Assembly (NCBI RefSeq): GCF_002964665.1
Contig: NZ_PQBZ01000030.1
Span: forward strand, 194,388 to 258,387
Reading direction: 5' to 3'
Source of the DNA: Pseudoalteromonas sp. T1lg23B
GTDB taxonomy: Bacteria; Pseudomonadota; Gammaproteobacteria; Enterobacterales; Alteromonadaceae
DNA length: 64,000 nucleotides
The notes under the pieces were generated by a model. That model did no database searches. It saw nothing but the letters and a program-made list of their open reading frames with translations, and was not told the origin of the DNA. The position numbers were made by a program, and so were the translations under genes. Below are positions 53,815 through 63,358 of this stretch, in pieces (the first letter of the stretch is position 1; the number at the start of each line of letters is the position of its first letter).

Positions 53815-53823
53815 CGCTTGCAA
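53798..53823. terminator. Hairpin shared by convergent genes
   Basis: TTGCAAGCGC and GCGCTTGCAA pair perfectly over 10 bases around CGATTA, with the upstream stop codon inside the loop/arm. slyD ends 10 bases later on the other strand. There is no T-run, so termination efficiency is uncertain. Confidence 0.45.
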
Positions 53824-53831
53824 TCGTGTGG

Positions 53832-54317
53832 TTAGTGGTCGTGGCCACAACCACCTTCACCATGGACATGGCCATGGGCTAACTCATCTTCTGTTGCATC
53901 ACGAACTTCAAGGATCTCAACATCAAAATTTAAGGTGATCCCTGACAGCGGGTGATTACCATCAACGACTACTTCGTCATCTTGTATATCAATGATCATG
54001 ACCATTTGGTCACCATCGTCTGTGGTTGCGCGAAACTGCATGCCTACCTCAATTTCCATGCCTTCAAACATTGACTTTGGCACTGCTTGCATGAGGTTAT
54101 CGTGGCGTTCGCCGTAACCTTGTTCTGGATCTACTGTTACGCTGACTTTGTCACCCGCTTGCTTATCCATTAACGCATTTTCTAGTCCTGGAATTAAATA
54201 GCCAGTACCTACGATAAACACCAGTGGTTCACCATCAAATGTATTGTCAATGGTGTTGTTGTCATTATCTAAAACAGAGTAATGCATGCTTACCACTTTA
54301 TTTGGTGCGATTTTCAT
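53832..54317 (-). CDS. slyD: FKBP-type peptidyl-prolyl isomerase SlyD
   Basis: The 161-residue protein has the SlyD plan: MKIAPNKVVSMHYSVLDNDN, FIVGTGYLIPGLENAL, the inserted-in-flap chaperone domain (SVTVDPEQGYGERHDNLMQAV), and a metal-binding tail HGHVHGEGGCGHDH. The tail is shorter than the E. coli one but keeps His and Cys, so it may deliver nickel. It acts in the cytosol on protein folding. It is 13 bases downstream of ygfZ. Confidence 0.94.
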   Translation of the reverse strand: MKIAPNKVVSMHYSVLDNDNNTIDNTFDGEPLVFIVGTGYLIPGLENALMDKQAGDKVSVTVDPEQGYGERHDNLMQAVPKSMFEGMEIEVGMQFRATTDDGDQMVMIIDIQDDEVVVDGNHPLSGITLNFDVEILEVRDATEDELAHGHVHGEGGCGHDH

Positions 54318-54329
54318 AATATATCCCGT

Positions 54330-55247
54330 TTATTGGTCATCTAGAGAATAAGGGAGGGGCATAATGGTTAATGCGACCTCAGGTGAATGTTTTGCACGAA
54401 GACTTACCGATTGCTCCGTATCGTTGGGTAATACTGCCAATGCACTGTAGGTGTTTGTGGCACTATTAAATACTTGATGAATAACTTTACCTGCACGGCG
54501 CCAGTTATCCCCAAGCTGTAATTCAAGTTCTGTTTCTGCAATCGCTTCAGAGCATGGGCCTTGTACGATGTACATCGCTCGTTTGTTTTTTCCTAAGTAA
54601 CGCATGCGCGCTACCGTTTCTTGACCCGTGTAACACCCTTTTTTAAAGCTGATGCCGTTGAGTGCTTGTAAGTTAACCATTTGCGGTACAAACTCTTCAA
54701 TGTTCTGTTCATTAACTTGCGGTTCGCCAGCTAAGATCCCTGCTTCGATAAATAAGCTTGGATCCTCATTAAATGCGATATCTTCAGGTAAACAGAAGTC
54801 GCTATCGACGTATAGCAGCAAACGCTGGTTATCGAGTTTTAGCGCTTTGTTATTACCGAAATCACAGGCTGTGTTTTCACCCTCAAATTTTAAGCCTAGC
54901 AAATCACATACATTGTTCAATTGTGTATGGCTGTGAACTCCAATTACTCGTGGTTCTTTTACCGTGTCAATTTCAACTTTTGCAAAGACGCCATACTTTT
55001 TTAGCTCTCTATTAGACGCTTGAACCTCAGCTTCTGAGCCCAATAGAATAAAGCGTTGCTGATGTTTGAAAACACGAAATGCGCCCCACAGTTTTCCTTT
55101 TGGACTGCAGTGGCCTGCCCACAGGAAGTTATGCTCGGTGATCAGGTTCATATCTTGGGTCAGTTGACCATGTAAATAGCTTAATTGCTCCGTACCTGAA
55201 ACAGCAATTAATTGATATGGGAGATTAAAGGCACACGCAAGTGACAT
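54330..55247 (-). CDS. ygfZ: tRNA-modifying / Fe-S repair protein YgfZ
   Basis: The 305-residue protein has the signature KGCYTGQETVARMRYLGKNK with the conserved Cys, and the aminomethyltransferase-like N-terminal folate domain (YLHGQLTQDMNLI, LWAGHCSPKGKLWGAF). YgfZ uses tetrahydrofolate and supports Fe-S enzymes such as MiaB. It is divergent from sdhE, as is common in this group of bacteria. Confidence 0.92.
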   Translation of the reverse strand: MSLACAFNLPYQLIAVSGTEQLSYLHGQLTQDMNLITEHNFLWAGHCSPKGKLWGAFRVFKHQQRFILLGSEAEVQASNRELKKYGVFAKVEIDTVKEPRVIGVHSHTQLNNVCDLLGLKFEGENTACDFGNNKALKLDNQRLLLYVDSDFCLPEDIAFNEDPSLFIEAGILAGEPQVNEQNIEEFVPQMVNLQALNGISFKKGCYTGQETVARMRYLGKNKRAMYIVQGPCSEAIAETELELQLGDNWRRAGKVIHQVFNSATNTYSALAVLPNDTEQSVSLRAKHSPEVALTIMPLPYSLDDQ

Positions 55248-55446
55248 AGAATGAATCCTTAAAAAGAGAATTGGCGTAATGGTAACTTATATCTACAGTA
55301 GCATAAACGCTCACAACAAAAGAATTGTATGGATGGCGTCTCTCGTATTGTTTTTCAAGTAAAGATCTGTGTTTCATTCCATAAACTAAGATATAATCCA
55401 GAACGCTACAAATAAAACAATGATAGATTAGATTAAGGGTATTTTA

Positions 55447-55698
55447 ATGGCAGAGCTGTATTCAAAGTCTCGCACAAAATGGGCATGTCGTCGTGGTATG
55501 TTAGAACTGGATGTGTTGTTGGGGCCGTTTGTAGATGAAGCGTATGACGCATTAAGTGAGCAAGATAAGCTTGTTTTTCAGCGCTTATTGGCCGTTGAAG
55601 ACCCAGACTTGTTCGCATGGTTTATGGGTCACGAACGTTGCCCAGATGCTGAACTTGACGCCATGGTAAAGCTGATCCTTGACCGAGTCAGAGTATAG
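55447..55698 (+). CDS. sdhE: FAD assembly factor SdhE
   Basis: The 83-residue protein carries the essential RGMLELDVLLGPF motif (RGxxE) and the short helical ending DLFAWFMGHERCPDAEL. It helps flavinylation of succinate dehydrogenase. ygfX overlaps its end by 20 bases in another frame, and nadB follows convergently. Confidence 0.95.
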   Translation: MAELYSKSRTKWACRRGMLELDVLLGPFVDEAYDALSEQDKLVFQRLLAVEDPDLFAWFMGHERCPDAELDAMVKLILDRVRV

Positions 55699-56110
55699 GT
55701 TTTCTTTTAAAAATAACCACCTAGACCACAAGCCCTTTGTGGTCTTATTCGCTTGTGTAACATTTATTTCTATCCTATTGTTTCCTCATTTACCAGCGAT
55801 TATTCTTGCGCTGTTGCTTGGTTTACTCGGTTATTGGTTGTGTTTTCGCCATTGCCGTTTGTACACACCTGAACAAGGTATTGTGCTGCTAAGGCAAGAT
55901 GATAATTTTATTGAGTTTTATGGTGATACTGATTTTGTCGGCAAGATATCGAGCGCTTTTCTGTTGTGCGACATTTTATGTTTGCAGCTAGAAAGTTACT
56001 CTGGTGTGCGTAAAAGAGTATTGATAGTGCGCTCAGCGCTTTCGACACAAGCTTGGGCTCGCCTGTGCCGATTAAGTTTGCGGGACAATGGGACTACGGA
56101 ATCAAAATAG
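55679..56110 (+). CDS. ygfX: YgfX/CptA-like membrane protein
   Basis: The 143-residue protein begins at TTG 55679, inside sdhE. Two neighbouring helices ([19 protein letters not shown] and [13 protein letters not shown]) are followed by a soluble beta-type domain ([19 protein letters not shown]) and [18 protein letters not shown]. Form and position next to sdhE match YgfX (CptA), which in E. coli affects cell division proteins as partner of YgfY/SdhE. It overlaps nadB tail to tail by 17 bases. Confidence 0.8.
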   Translation: MTESEYRFSFKNNHLDHKPFVVLFACVTFISILLFPHLPAIILALLLGLLGYWLCFRHCRLYTPEQGIVLLRQDDNFIEFYGDTDFVGKISSAFLLCDILCLQLESYSGVRKRVLIVRSALSTQAWARLCRLSLRDNGTTESK

Positions 56111-57689
56111 TCGGCTTGGGGTCTTGGCTTTGTTTTGGATAATCAATGGTGTAGTGCAAACCACGACTCTCTTTGCGAGCCAAAGCACTGCGAATAATTA
56201 ACTCGGCTACCTGAACGAGATTCCTTAATTCCAACAAGTTATTGCTCACTCTAAAATGAGCATAATATTCTTGAATCTCTTGCTGTAGTAGTTCAACACG
56301 ACGCAATGCCCGTTCCAACCTCTTTGTTGATCTCACAATGCCAACGTAGTCCCACATAAATAGCCTCAGCTCATGCCAGTTGTGGGTAATAACCACTTCT
56401 TCGTCTGAGTCACTTACGCGACTTTCATCCCACTCAGGTAACTCAGGTGGGGTAGGGCTTGACTTAATCTTGGTCAAGATATCTTTGGCAGCAGCGTGTG
56501 CAAATACAATACATTCGAGTAGTGAGTTACTGGCCATTCGGTTTGCACCATGAAGACCTGTGTATGCAACTTCGCCGACAGCGTATAGGTTGTCTATATC
56601 CGTTTTACCATTAAAGTCAGTCATTACACCACCGCAAGTGTAATGGGCTGCTGGGACGACGGGAATGGCTTCTTTAGTGATATCTAGACCAACGCTCAGG
56701 CACTTAGCATAAATGGTTGGAAAGTGTTCAATGATAAAATCTTTATCTTTATGTGAAATATCGAGGTATACACAATTAGCCCCTAAACGCTTCATTTCAT
56801 AATCTATAGCTCGGGCAACGATATCTCGAGGAGCAAGTTCTTCTCGTTCATCAAAATCGGGCATAAACCGAGTGCCATCAGGCCTTTTCAATAAAGCACC
56901 TTCACCTCTCATCGCTTCAGTAATTAGAAAGTTTTGCAGTTCTGGGTGATATAAACTGGTCGGATGGAACTGGTTAAACTCCATGTTGGCTACCTTACAG
57001 CCTGCACGCCAAGCCATAGCAATGCCATCTCCACTAGAGACATCAGGATTAGATGTATAAAGATAAACTTTGCTTGCTCCACCGGTTGCGAGCGCAACAA
57101 ACTTTGCGGAAATTGTTTCTACTTGATCTTTCTCTCGATTGAATACATACACGCCGTGGATACGGCGTTCTGGGGCACTTTTATCGCTGATGAGGTCAAT
57201 AGCATTATATTGCTCTAGTATCGTAATATTACCGTGCGCTTGCACCTGACTTACCAAGGTTGTTTGTACAGCTTTACCAGTCGCGTCAGCCGCGTGTAAA
57301 ATTCGACGATGGCTGTGGCCCCCCTCACGAGTTAAGTGGTAGCGCTCTTTACCTTTACTGTCGAACTCCATATCAAAAGGAACACCTTGTTCAATCAACC
57401 ACTTTAAGCAGTTTTTAGCGTTACTTGCAGTATAATGCACGGCATCTCGGTCACATAAACCCGCACCCGCAGCTAGAGTGTCTTCCACATGTGATTCTAT
57501 ACTGTCATTTTTTTTGTCAAATACAGCTGCAATGCCACCTTGTGCGTAAAGTGTTGAGCCTTCTTTCAAGGCGCCTTTGCTTATCACAGTCACATGGCAA
57601 TGATTTGCCAAAGACAAGGCCAGGCTTAAACCCGCGGCGCCGCTTCCGATTACAACCACATCGGTGCTATGATTTTTAATTGACTTCAT
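56094..57689 (-). CDS. nadB: L-aspartate oxidase
   Basis: I start at ATG 57689 ([20 protein letters not shown]), giving 531 residues; the frame is open to 57740, but the added part lacks family character. FAD-binding [46 protein letters not shown] and [15 protein letters not shown] are present. It oxidises aspartate to iminosuccinate, which NadA turns into quinolinate for NAD. The C-terminal three-helix bundle is complete. The gene is divergent from rpoE. Confidence 0.95.
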   Translation of the reverse strand: MKSIKNHSTDVVVIGSGAAGLSLALSLANHCHVTVISKGALKEGSTLYAQGGIAAVFDKKNDSIESHVEDTLAAGAGLCDRDAVHYTASNAKNCLKWLIEQGVPFDMEFDSKGKERYHLTREGGHSHRRILHAADATGKAVQTTLVSQVQAHGNITILEQYNAIDLISDKSAPERRIHGVYVFNREKDQVETISAKFVALATGGASKVYLYTSNPDVSSGDGIAMAWRAGCKVANMEFNQFHPTSLYHPELQNFLITEAMRGEGALLKRPDGTRFMPDFDEREELAPRDIVARAIDYEMKRLGANCVYLDISHKDKDFIIEHFPTIYAKCLSVGLDITKEAIPVVPAAHYTCGGVMTDFNGKTDIDNLYAVGEVAYTGLHGANRMASNSLLECIVFAHAAAKDILTKIKSSPTPPELPEWDESRVSDSDEEVVITHNWHELRLFMWDYVGIVRSTKRLERALRRVELLQQEIQEYYAHFRVSNNLLELRNLVQVAELIIRSALARKESRGLHYTIDYPKQSQDPKPTILIP

Positions 57690-57863
57690 GTTTTTGGATC
57701 TTCGCTTTTTATATGCACTAAATACAGCTAGATGCAGCATTTTTTGCTATTATACACCTAATTGGGGTAAACCATATGTGCTTTGTGTGAGCCGTATTGA
57801 CACGTAAAAGTCTGTGTCAGACGTTCCGATTGTCATTATTTTAAAAAAAATATCAAAAAAACA

Positions 57864-57890
57864 GAACTTTTTATTCATCGCCTAGTCAGA
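57864..57890 (+). promoter_or_regulatory. Sigma-E promoter upstream of rpoE
   Basis: GAACTT (57864-57869), 16 bases, then TCAGA (57886-57890) match the sigma-E consensus GAACTT-N16-TCTGA with one change. Its place, 66 bases before rpoE, fits the known positive autoregulation of this operon. Confidence 0.85.
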
Positions 57891-57955
57891 GTAGCAGTAA
57901 ATAATGGCAACGAAACATTAAGTTATAACGATAACAAAGAGGAGTACCGGCTCGA

Positions 57956-58537
57956 ATGAGCGAGCAGGATTTGGATTTAGAACTGGTTAAGCGGGTTCAG
58001 CAAGGAGATAAAAACGCCTTCAACCTTTTAGTTGCCAAATATCAAAATAAGGTCGCCGCGTTGATTTCACGTTATGTGTCAAACCACGGTGATGTAGCAG
58101 ATGTCGCACAAGAAGCGTTTATCAAAGCGTATCGTGCACTCCCTAATTTTAGGGGCGAAAGTGCGTTTTACACTTGGTTGTATCGTATAGCGGTTAACTG
58201 CTCAAAGAACTATTTGGTGGCTCAAGGGAGAAAACCCCCAGCCAATGATGTGGATGCTGAAGAAGCTGAATTTTATGATGGAGCTGAGCAATTACGCTCA
58301 AATGCATCCCCTGAGAACTTATTGCTAAGTGATGAGGTAAGGTCGGTAATATTTTCAACTATCGATGGTTTACCTGATGACTTAAAAACAGCGATCACCT
58401 TGAGAGAAATCGAAGGAATGAGCTATGACGAAATTGCAGTGGTAATGGACTGCCCAGTTGGTACTGTTCGCTCTCGAATTTTTAGAGCGCGAGAAGCAAT
58501 AGATAACAATTTAAACCCACTAATAGGTGAGTCATAA
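57956..58537 (+). CDS. rpoE: RNA polymerase sigma factor RpoE (sigma-E)
   Basis: The 193-residue ECF sigma factor has region 2 (DVADVAQEAFIKAYRALPNF, FYTWLYRIAVNCSKN) and region 4 (LREIEGMSYDEIAVVMDCPV, GTVRSRIFRAREAI). It directs transcription of genes for outer membrane protein folding and lipopolysaccharide assembly when released from RseA. AGAGGAG lies upstream of ATG 57956. First of the rpoE-rseABC operon, with rseA one base after the stop. Confidence 0.98.
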   Translation: MSEQDLDLELVKRVQQGDKNAFNLLVAKYQNKVAALISRYVSNHGDVADVAQEAFIKAYRALPNFRGESAFYTWLYRIAVNCSKNYLVAQGRKPPANDVDAEEAEFYDGAEQLRSNASPENLLLSDEVRSVIFSTIDGLPDDLKTAITLREIEGMSYDEIAVVMDCPVGTVRSRIFRAREAIDNNLNPLIGES

Positions 58538-58538
58538 C

Positions 58539-59150
58539 ATGACAAAAGCGAACCTCACAAAATCACCACAAGAGATAGCATCACGCGCACTTGATGGCGA
58601 TTTGCAGCTTGACCAATCATCTTTGAGTCAAATAGACGCAGCCAAGTTTGCGCGCTATGCACAAATAGGTGATGTAATGCGTGAAGCTCAAACGGGTGGT
58701 ATTAGCATTGATATTACAGCAAAAGTGGCAGCAGCTTTGGAAAACGAGCCATGTCACAACCTAAGCTTGCAAAGCGAGCATCAGGAGCAAATTGCTCAAG
58801 GAACTAAAGTTGTAAAGCTAAGTGCTTGGCGTAGACCCATTTCTCAAGTAGCAATTGCAGCAAGCGTGGCGCTAGTCGCTGTGCTAGGCGTCAATACCAT
58901 GCCACAACAAAGTGCTCCTGCCATTGACGAAATGCCAGTCTTACAGTCGCGACCGTTAGCTGGTGGTGTCGCTCCAGTGAGTTTTTCGACGGAGCAGTCT
59001 GCACTGCAAAGTGCCGAGAAAGGTATTCGTGATTTGCAGCAGCAACGCATTGGAGCACTTGTGCTTGAGCATCAAAGACAGTCTCGCGTTGCTTATGCTT
59101 TACAGCAAAAGAGCAAAGCTGAATCAGAACAACCAGAGGATAAGAAGTAG
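58539..59150 (+). CDS. rseA: Anti-sigma-E factor RseA
   Basis: ATG 58539 is one base after the rpoE stop, with GGTGAG as binding site; the frame is open to 58527 but overlaps rpoE. The 203-residue protein has an N-terminal sigma-binding part (QEIASRALDGDLQLDQSSLSQ), a membrane helix near residues 100-118 (VAIAASVALVAVLGV) and a periplasmic part with a Gln-rich end (QQQRIGALVLEHQRQSRVAYALQQ). It holds sigma-E at the membrane until cleaved by DegS and RseP. Confidence 0.94.
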   Translation: MTKANLTKSPQEIASRALDGDLQLDQSSLSQIDAAKFARYAQIGDVMREAQTGGISIDITAKVAAALENEPCHNLSLQSEHQEQIAQGTKVVKLSAWRRPISQVAIAASVALVAVLGVNTMPQQSAPAIDEMPVLQSRPLAGGVAPVSFSTEQSALQSAEKGIRDLQQQRIGALVLEHQRQSRVAYALQQKSKAESEQPEDKK

Positions 59151-59154
59151 TTAA

Positions 59155-60105
59155 ATGAGATTACTTGCCTGTATTTTAGGTTTATGTTTGGCTTCATGGG
59201 CACATGCTGAGGAAGTCGTTTCTGCTAGGCAGCTACTACAAAACATGGCTTCAGCGGTCCACAACAGAAATTTTGATGCGTCTTTTGTTGTGCTCAAAGG
59301 TAAAGGCATGGAGCCTTATCGTTGGGTTCATGCAAAGCACGAAAATAAAGAGTTAGAGTTACTAAGCTTGCTAAACGGAGCAGGCTTAGAAATTGTAAGA
59401 GTCGATGATCTAGTTACCTATTATGAACCACAGTCTGCACCTTATTCAGTGAAAACTGACTCAATAGCAGGACCAATTCCTGAAGTGTTGTTCAAAGATG
59501 TGAGTACACTTTTAGAACATTATGACTTTGTTCTAGGCGGGAAAGGTCGTATAGCAGGTAGGCCTGCACAATTAGTTAGGGTAGAAGCCAAAGATAGTAG
59601 TAAATACAACTATTGGCTATGGATCGACACACAGTCTTCTTTATTATTGAAGGCTGCATATGTTAACCAGCAAGGTGAGTTACTTGAGCAACTACAGCTT
59701 ACACATATCAGTGTAACGCCTGAGCCAGCAGAACAGTTATTAGAGTTAACCCAAAGAGAATTCCCAACACCATTACCCGCGCTGAAATTAAACAAAGAAG
59801 ATACATTACAAAATAATTGGCAAATTGGTTGGTTACCTGAGGGATTTAAATTGTTAAAATCAGATAGACATAAATTAGATTTAAACAATGAATTGGCTGA
59901 TTACTATTTGTTTTCTGACGGATTAGTTGATGTTTCTGTCTTTGTGCAGCGTCCATTGCCTGGACAACGACCAAGTGGAGCATTGTCCTCTGGTGCAACG
60001 ACAGTATATGTTCACAACTCTGGGGCATTCGATGTCTCTGTGGTGGGCAACATCCCCGCAATGACGGCAAAAAGTATAGCTGAGTCAGTAAAGCGGCCAC
60101 TATGA
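59155..60105 (+). CDS. rseB: Sigma-E regulatory protein RseB
   Basis: The 316-residue periplasmic protein has a signal peptide ending AHAEE and the MucB/RseB N-terminal lipid-binding-like domain (NRNFDASFVVLKGKGMEPYRW, LLNGAGLEIVRV), then a C-terminal domain (LPEGFKLLKSDRHK, YYLFSDGLVDVSVFVQ). It binds RseA and slows its cleavage, and releases it upon sensing lipopolysaccharide. The gene lies four bases after rseA and overlaps rseC by four bases. Confidence 0.94.
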   Translation: MRLLACILGLCLASWAHAEEVVSARQLLQNMASAVHNRNFDASFVVLKGKGMEPYRWVHAKHENKELELLSLLNGAGLEIVRVDDLVTYYEPQSAPYSVKTDSIAGPIPEVLFKDVSTLLEHYDFVLGGKGRIAGRPAQLVRVEAKDSSKYNYWLWIDTQSSLLLKAAYVNQQGELLEQLQLTHISVTPEPAEQLLELTQREFPTPLPALKLNKEDTLQNNWQIGWLPEGFKLLKSDRHKLDLNNELADYYLFSDGLVDVSVFVQRPLPGQRPSGALSSGATTVYVHNSGAFDVSVVGNIPAMTAKSIAESVKRPL

Positions 60106-60551
60106 TTGAACAAACATTAACTGTGGTGTCAGTATCTGGCACTACAGCTTATTTAAAAGCCAAGCAAAAAACCGCATGTGAAGGCTGTAATGGCAAATGC
60201 GGCTCCCAAATCTTTAGTAAACTTTTTGGCACTCACAAAAAAACATTTCCAATCCAAATCGAAGAATCTTTGCAAATCGGTCAAAAAGTCAAACTCAGCC
60301 TAGATGACTCCAAAGTGGTCAATCATGCCTTTTATGTGTATATGTTGCCGTTGCTAATGGCATTTATGTGCGCATTCATTGTTTCTCTAGGATTGGAACT
60401 CAGTGAACCTTGGCAGATTTTATCAGCGATAGCGGGCGGTTTTCTAGGTTTCTTAGTTGCCAAAAGGCGCGTTCAGTCGATAAAGCATGATGTAAAAGTG
60501 GTAAAAATTTACCCAATTAGCATGGCTGTGACGCAAATAGATGGTGATTGA
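60102..60551 (+). CDS. rseC: SoxR-reducing / sigma-E-associated protein RseC
   Basis: The 149-residue protein has an N-terminal cysteine cluster KTACEGCNGKCGSQIF, two helices (VYMLPLLMAFMCAFIVSLGL and ILSAIAGGFLGFLVAK) and a basic tail. RseC is the last gene of this operon and is also part of the SoxR-reducing complex in E. coli. ATG 60102 overlaps the rseB stop. Confidence 0.9.
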   Translation: MIEQTLTVVSVSGTTAYLKAKQKTACEGCNGKCGSQIFSKLFGTHKKTFPIQIEESLQIGQKVKLSLDDSKVVNHAFYVYMLPLLMAFMCAFIVSLGLELSEPWQILSAIAGGFLGFLVAKRRVQSIKHDVKVVKIYPISMAVTQIDGD

Positions 60552-60619
60552 GTTAAATAACAGGTAAAATCTGCGCTTTAATCCATTTAGTGACTTAATA
60601 GAAGTTTAGAATCCAGTAT

Positions 60620-62407
60620 ATGAAGCATATCCGTAACTTTTCTATCATCGCCCACATTGACCATGGCAAATCAACACTTTCTGACCGCCTAATTCAAGTA
60701 TGCGGTGGCCTTACAGACCGCGAAATGCAACAGCAGGTTCTGGATTCGATGGACATCGAGCGCGAGCGCGGTATCACCATCAAGGCGCAAAGTGTTACTC
60801 TTAATTACACTGCCAAAGATGGTGAAACATACATGTTGAACTTCATCGACACGCCAGGACACGTTGACTTTACTTATGAAGTGTCACGTTCTTTGGCTGC
60901 ATGTGAAGGGGCTCTTTTGGTTGTGGACGCGGGTCAAGGCGTTGAAGCACAGACTTTGGCGAACTGCTACACCGCAATCGAAATGGATTTAGAAGTTATT
61001 CCAATTCTGAACAAAATAGACTTACCGCAAGCCGACCCGCTACGTGTTGCAGAGGAAATTGAAGATATCGTTGGTATCGATGCCTTGGATGCCGTGCAAT
61101 GTAGTGCTAAAACGGGTGTTGGTATTGAGGATGTACTCGAGAATATCGTACGTGATGTTCCGCCTCCAGTCGGTGACCCTGATGCGCCACTACAGGCGTT
61201 GATCATAGATTCTTGGTTTGACTCATATCAAGGCGTTGTTTCACTCGTGCGTATTAAGCATGGTGAATTACGCCAAGGTGATAAGATAAAGATCATGTCT
61301 ACGGGCCAAACACACCTTGCCGATAAAGTAGGTATTTTCACGCCAAAACAAAAAGATACAGGTACGTTGAAAACCGGCGAAGTAGGGTATGTGATTGCGG
61401 GTATTAAAGACATCCATGGTGCACCAGTAGGTGATACCATCACTTTAACCAAGAATGCAGCACCTGAACGTTTACCAGGTTTCCAGCGCGTTAAACCACA
61501 AGTTTACGCTGGTATGTTCCCAATTTCATCGGATGATTATGAATCATTCCGTGATGCACTGAACAAATTAAGCCTTAATGACGCATCATTGTTCTTTGAA
61601 CCAGAAAATTCTACAGCACTTGGCTTTGGATTCCGTGTTGGTTTCCTTGGCATGTTGCATATGGAGATCATCCAAGAGCGTTTAGAACGTGAATATGATA
61701 TGGATCTGATCACCACAGCGCCTACGGTAATCTATGAGATAGAAACCAAGCACGGTACTATTCAGATCGACAATCCATCAGCGCTGCCGCCAGTAAACGA
61801 TATTATTGAGATTCGCGAGCCAATTGTAGAGGCGAATATTTTGGTTCCTCAGGAATACTTGGGTAACGTGATCACGCTATGTATTGAAAAGCGTGGTGTA
61901 CAAACCAAGATGGCTTATCACGGTAAGCAAGTAGCGGTAACCTATGAGCTACCAATGGCTGAGGTGGTTATGGACTTCTTTGACAAGTTAAAATCTACTA
62001 GCCGTGGTTTTGCTTCGCTTGATTATAACTTTAAGCACTTCCAACCCTCTGATATGGTTCGTGTTGATATTCTTATCAATGGTGACCGTGTTGATGCACT
62101 TGCGATTATCGCGCACCGTGATGGTGCACAGAGTCGTGGTCGTCAATTAGCGGACGCACTGAAAGAGCTGATCCCTCGTCAGATGTTTGATATTGCAATT
62201 CAGGCAGCTATCGGTGGACATGTCATTGCCCGTACTACAGTGAAGCAATTGCGTAAAAACGTAATCGCAAAATGTTATGGTGGTGACGTAAGTCGTAAGA
62301 AAAAGCTACTTCAGAAACAAAAAGAAGGTAAAAAGCGCATGAAGCAGTTGGGTAACGTAGAAGTTCCTCAAGATGCGTTTCTTGCCATATTAAAAGTGGG
62401 CAAATAA
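60620..62407 (+). CDS. lepA: Elongation factor 4 (back-translocase)
   Basis: The 595-residue GTPase has G1 [10 protein letters not shown]3 DTPGHVDF, G4 NKIDLPQAD and the LepA-specific C-terminal domain ([40 protein letters not shown]). It associates with ribosomes and affects initiation and translocation fidelity. lepB follows 13 bases later, a standard pair. Confidence 0.98.
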   Translation: MKHIRNFSIIAHIDHGKSTLSDRLIQVCGGLTDREMQQQVLDSMDIERERGITIKAQSVTLNYTAKDGETYMLNFIDTPGHVDFTYEVSRSLAACEGALLVVDAGQGVEAQTLANCYTAIEMDLEVIPILNKIDLPQADPLRVAEEIEDIVGIDALDAVQCSAKTGVGIEDVLENIVRDVPPPVGDPDAPLQALIIDSWFDSYQGVVSLVRIKHGELRQGDKIKIMSTGQTHLADKVGIFTPKQKDTGTLKTGEVGYVIAGIKDIHGAPVGDTITLTKNAAPERLPGFQRVKPQVYAGMFPISSDDYESFRDALNKLSLNDASLFFEPENSTALGFGFRVGFLGMLHMEIIQERLEREYDMDLITTAPTVIYEIETKHGTIQIDNPSALPPVNDIIEIREPIVEANILVPQEYLGNVITLCIEKRGVQTKMAYHGKQVAVTYELPMAEVVMDFFDKLKSTSRGFASLDYNFKHFQPSDMVRVDILINGDRVDALAIIAHRDGAQSRGRQLADALKELIPRQMFDIAIQAAIGGHVIARTTVKQLRKNVIAKCYGGDVSRKKKLLQKQKEGKKRMKQLGNVEVPQDAFLAILKVGK

Positions 62408-62420
62408 CAGGAAATTTTTG

Positions 62421-63356
62421 ATGGCAGGCTATTTTTCAATATTTTTGGTGGTACTAACCATAGGTTCAGGTTTACTTTGGTTACTAGATCACCTGCTTTA
62501 TGCACCAAAGAGAAAAGAACGGATCGCAATTGCTCAAGGTGCTTCAGAGCAACCTCTAGACGAGGATGTTATCGCACAAATAGCGCCTGAGCCTGCCATT
62601 ATCGAAGGTGCAAAGTCAATTTTTCCGATGATTGCAGCGATCACAATTTTTCGCTCATTTATTTTTGAACCTTTCCAAATTCCGTCAGGTTCTATGATGC
62701 CAACTTTACTTGATGGCGATTTCATTCTGGTGCAAAAGTATGCTTATGGCATTAAAGACCCAGTATGGCGTTCGCAGTTAGTTGAAGTGGGTCAACCCGA
62801 ACGTGGGGATGTTGTTGTTTTCAAGTTTCCTCTAGATGAGCGTATTGATTTTATCAAGCGCGTCATAGGTCTTCCTGGGGATCATATTGTTTATCGAAAT
62901 CGTCAACTATATATCAAGCCTAACTGTGCTGAGGGTGAGTTACAGCAAGGTAGCTTAGTGTGTGGTGAGTACAACAAGATTAAGTTAGATATAGTGAACC
63001 GAGATGAGTATACGCAGGGCGCAATGCCATTGGTACGTTTGACAGAAGATTTGCCAAATGTGCCACATGATATTTTAATTAATCCACAAGCTATCGAAAT
63101 GACTGAGCGTTACTACCAGCAAGATGGTACGCGCCGCGATGAGTGGGTTGTGCCTGAAAACAGCTATTTTGCTATGGGTGATAACCGTAACAATAGCCAA
63201 GATAGTCGCATGTGGGGATTCGTTCCTAAAGAAAACCTTGTCGGTAAAGCGGTCTTTATTTGGATGAGTTTTGATTTTGAAAATGGCCCAGATAGCCTGC
63301 TTCCAGGTTGGGTTCCAACTGGTGTTCGTTTTGGACGCCTAGGTAATATTCAGTAA
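62421..63356 (+). CDS. lepB: Signal peptidase I
   Basis: The 311-residue protein (ATG 62421) has two N-terminal helices, then the catalytic boxes: [13 protein letters not shown] with the nucleophile Ser near residue 91, [14 protein letters not shown] with the general-base Lys, and [17 protein letters not shown]. It cuts signal peptides at the periplasmic face of the inner membrane. It is followed two bases later by rnc, as usual. Confidence 0.97.
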   Translation: MAGYFSIFLVVLTIGSGLLWLLDHLLYAPKRKERIAIAQGASEQPLDEDVIAQIAPEPAIIEGAKSIFPMIAAITIFRSFIFEPFQIPSGSMMPTLLDGDFILVQKYAYGIKDPVWRSQLVEVGQPERGDVVVFKFPLDERIDFIKRVIGLPGDHIVYRNRQLYIKPNCAEGELQQGSLVCGEYNKIKLDIVNRDEYTQGAMPLVRLTEDLPNVPHDILINPQAIEMTERYYQQDGTRRDEWVVPENSYFAMGDNRNNSQDSRMWGFVPKENLVGKAVFIWMSFDFENGPDSLLPGWVPTGVRFGRLGNIQ

Positions 63357-63358
63357 CA

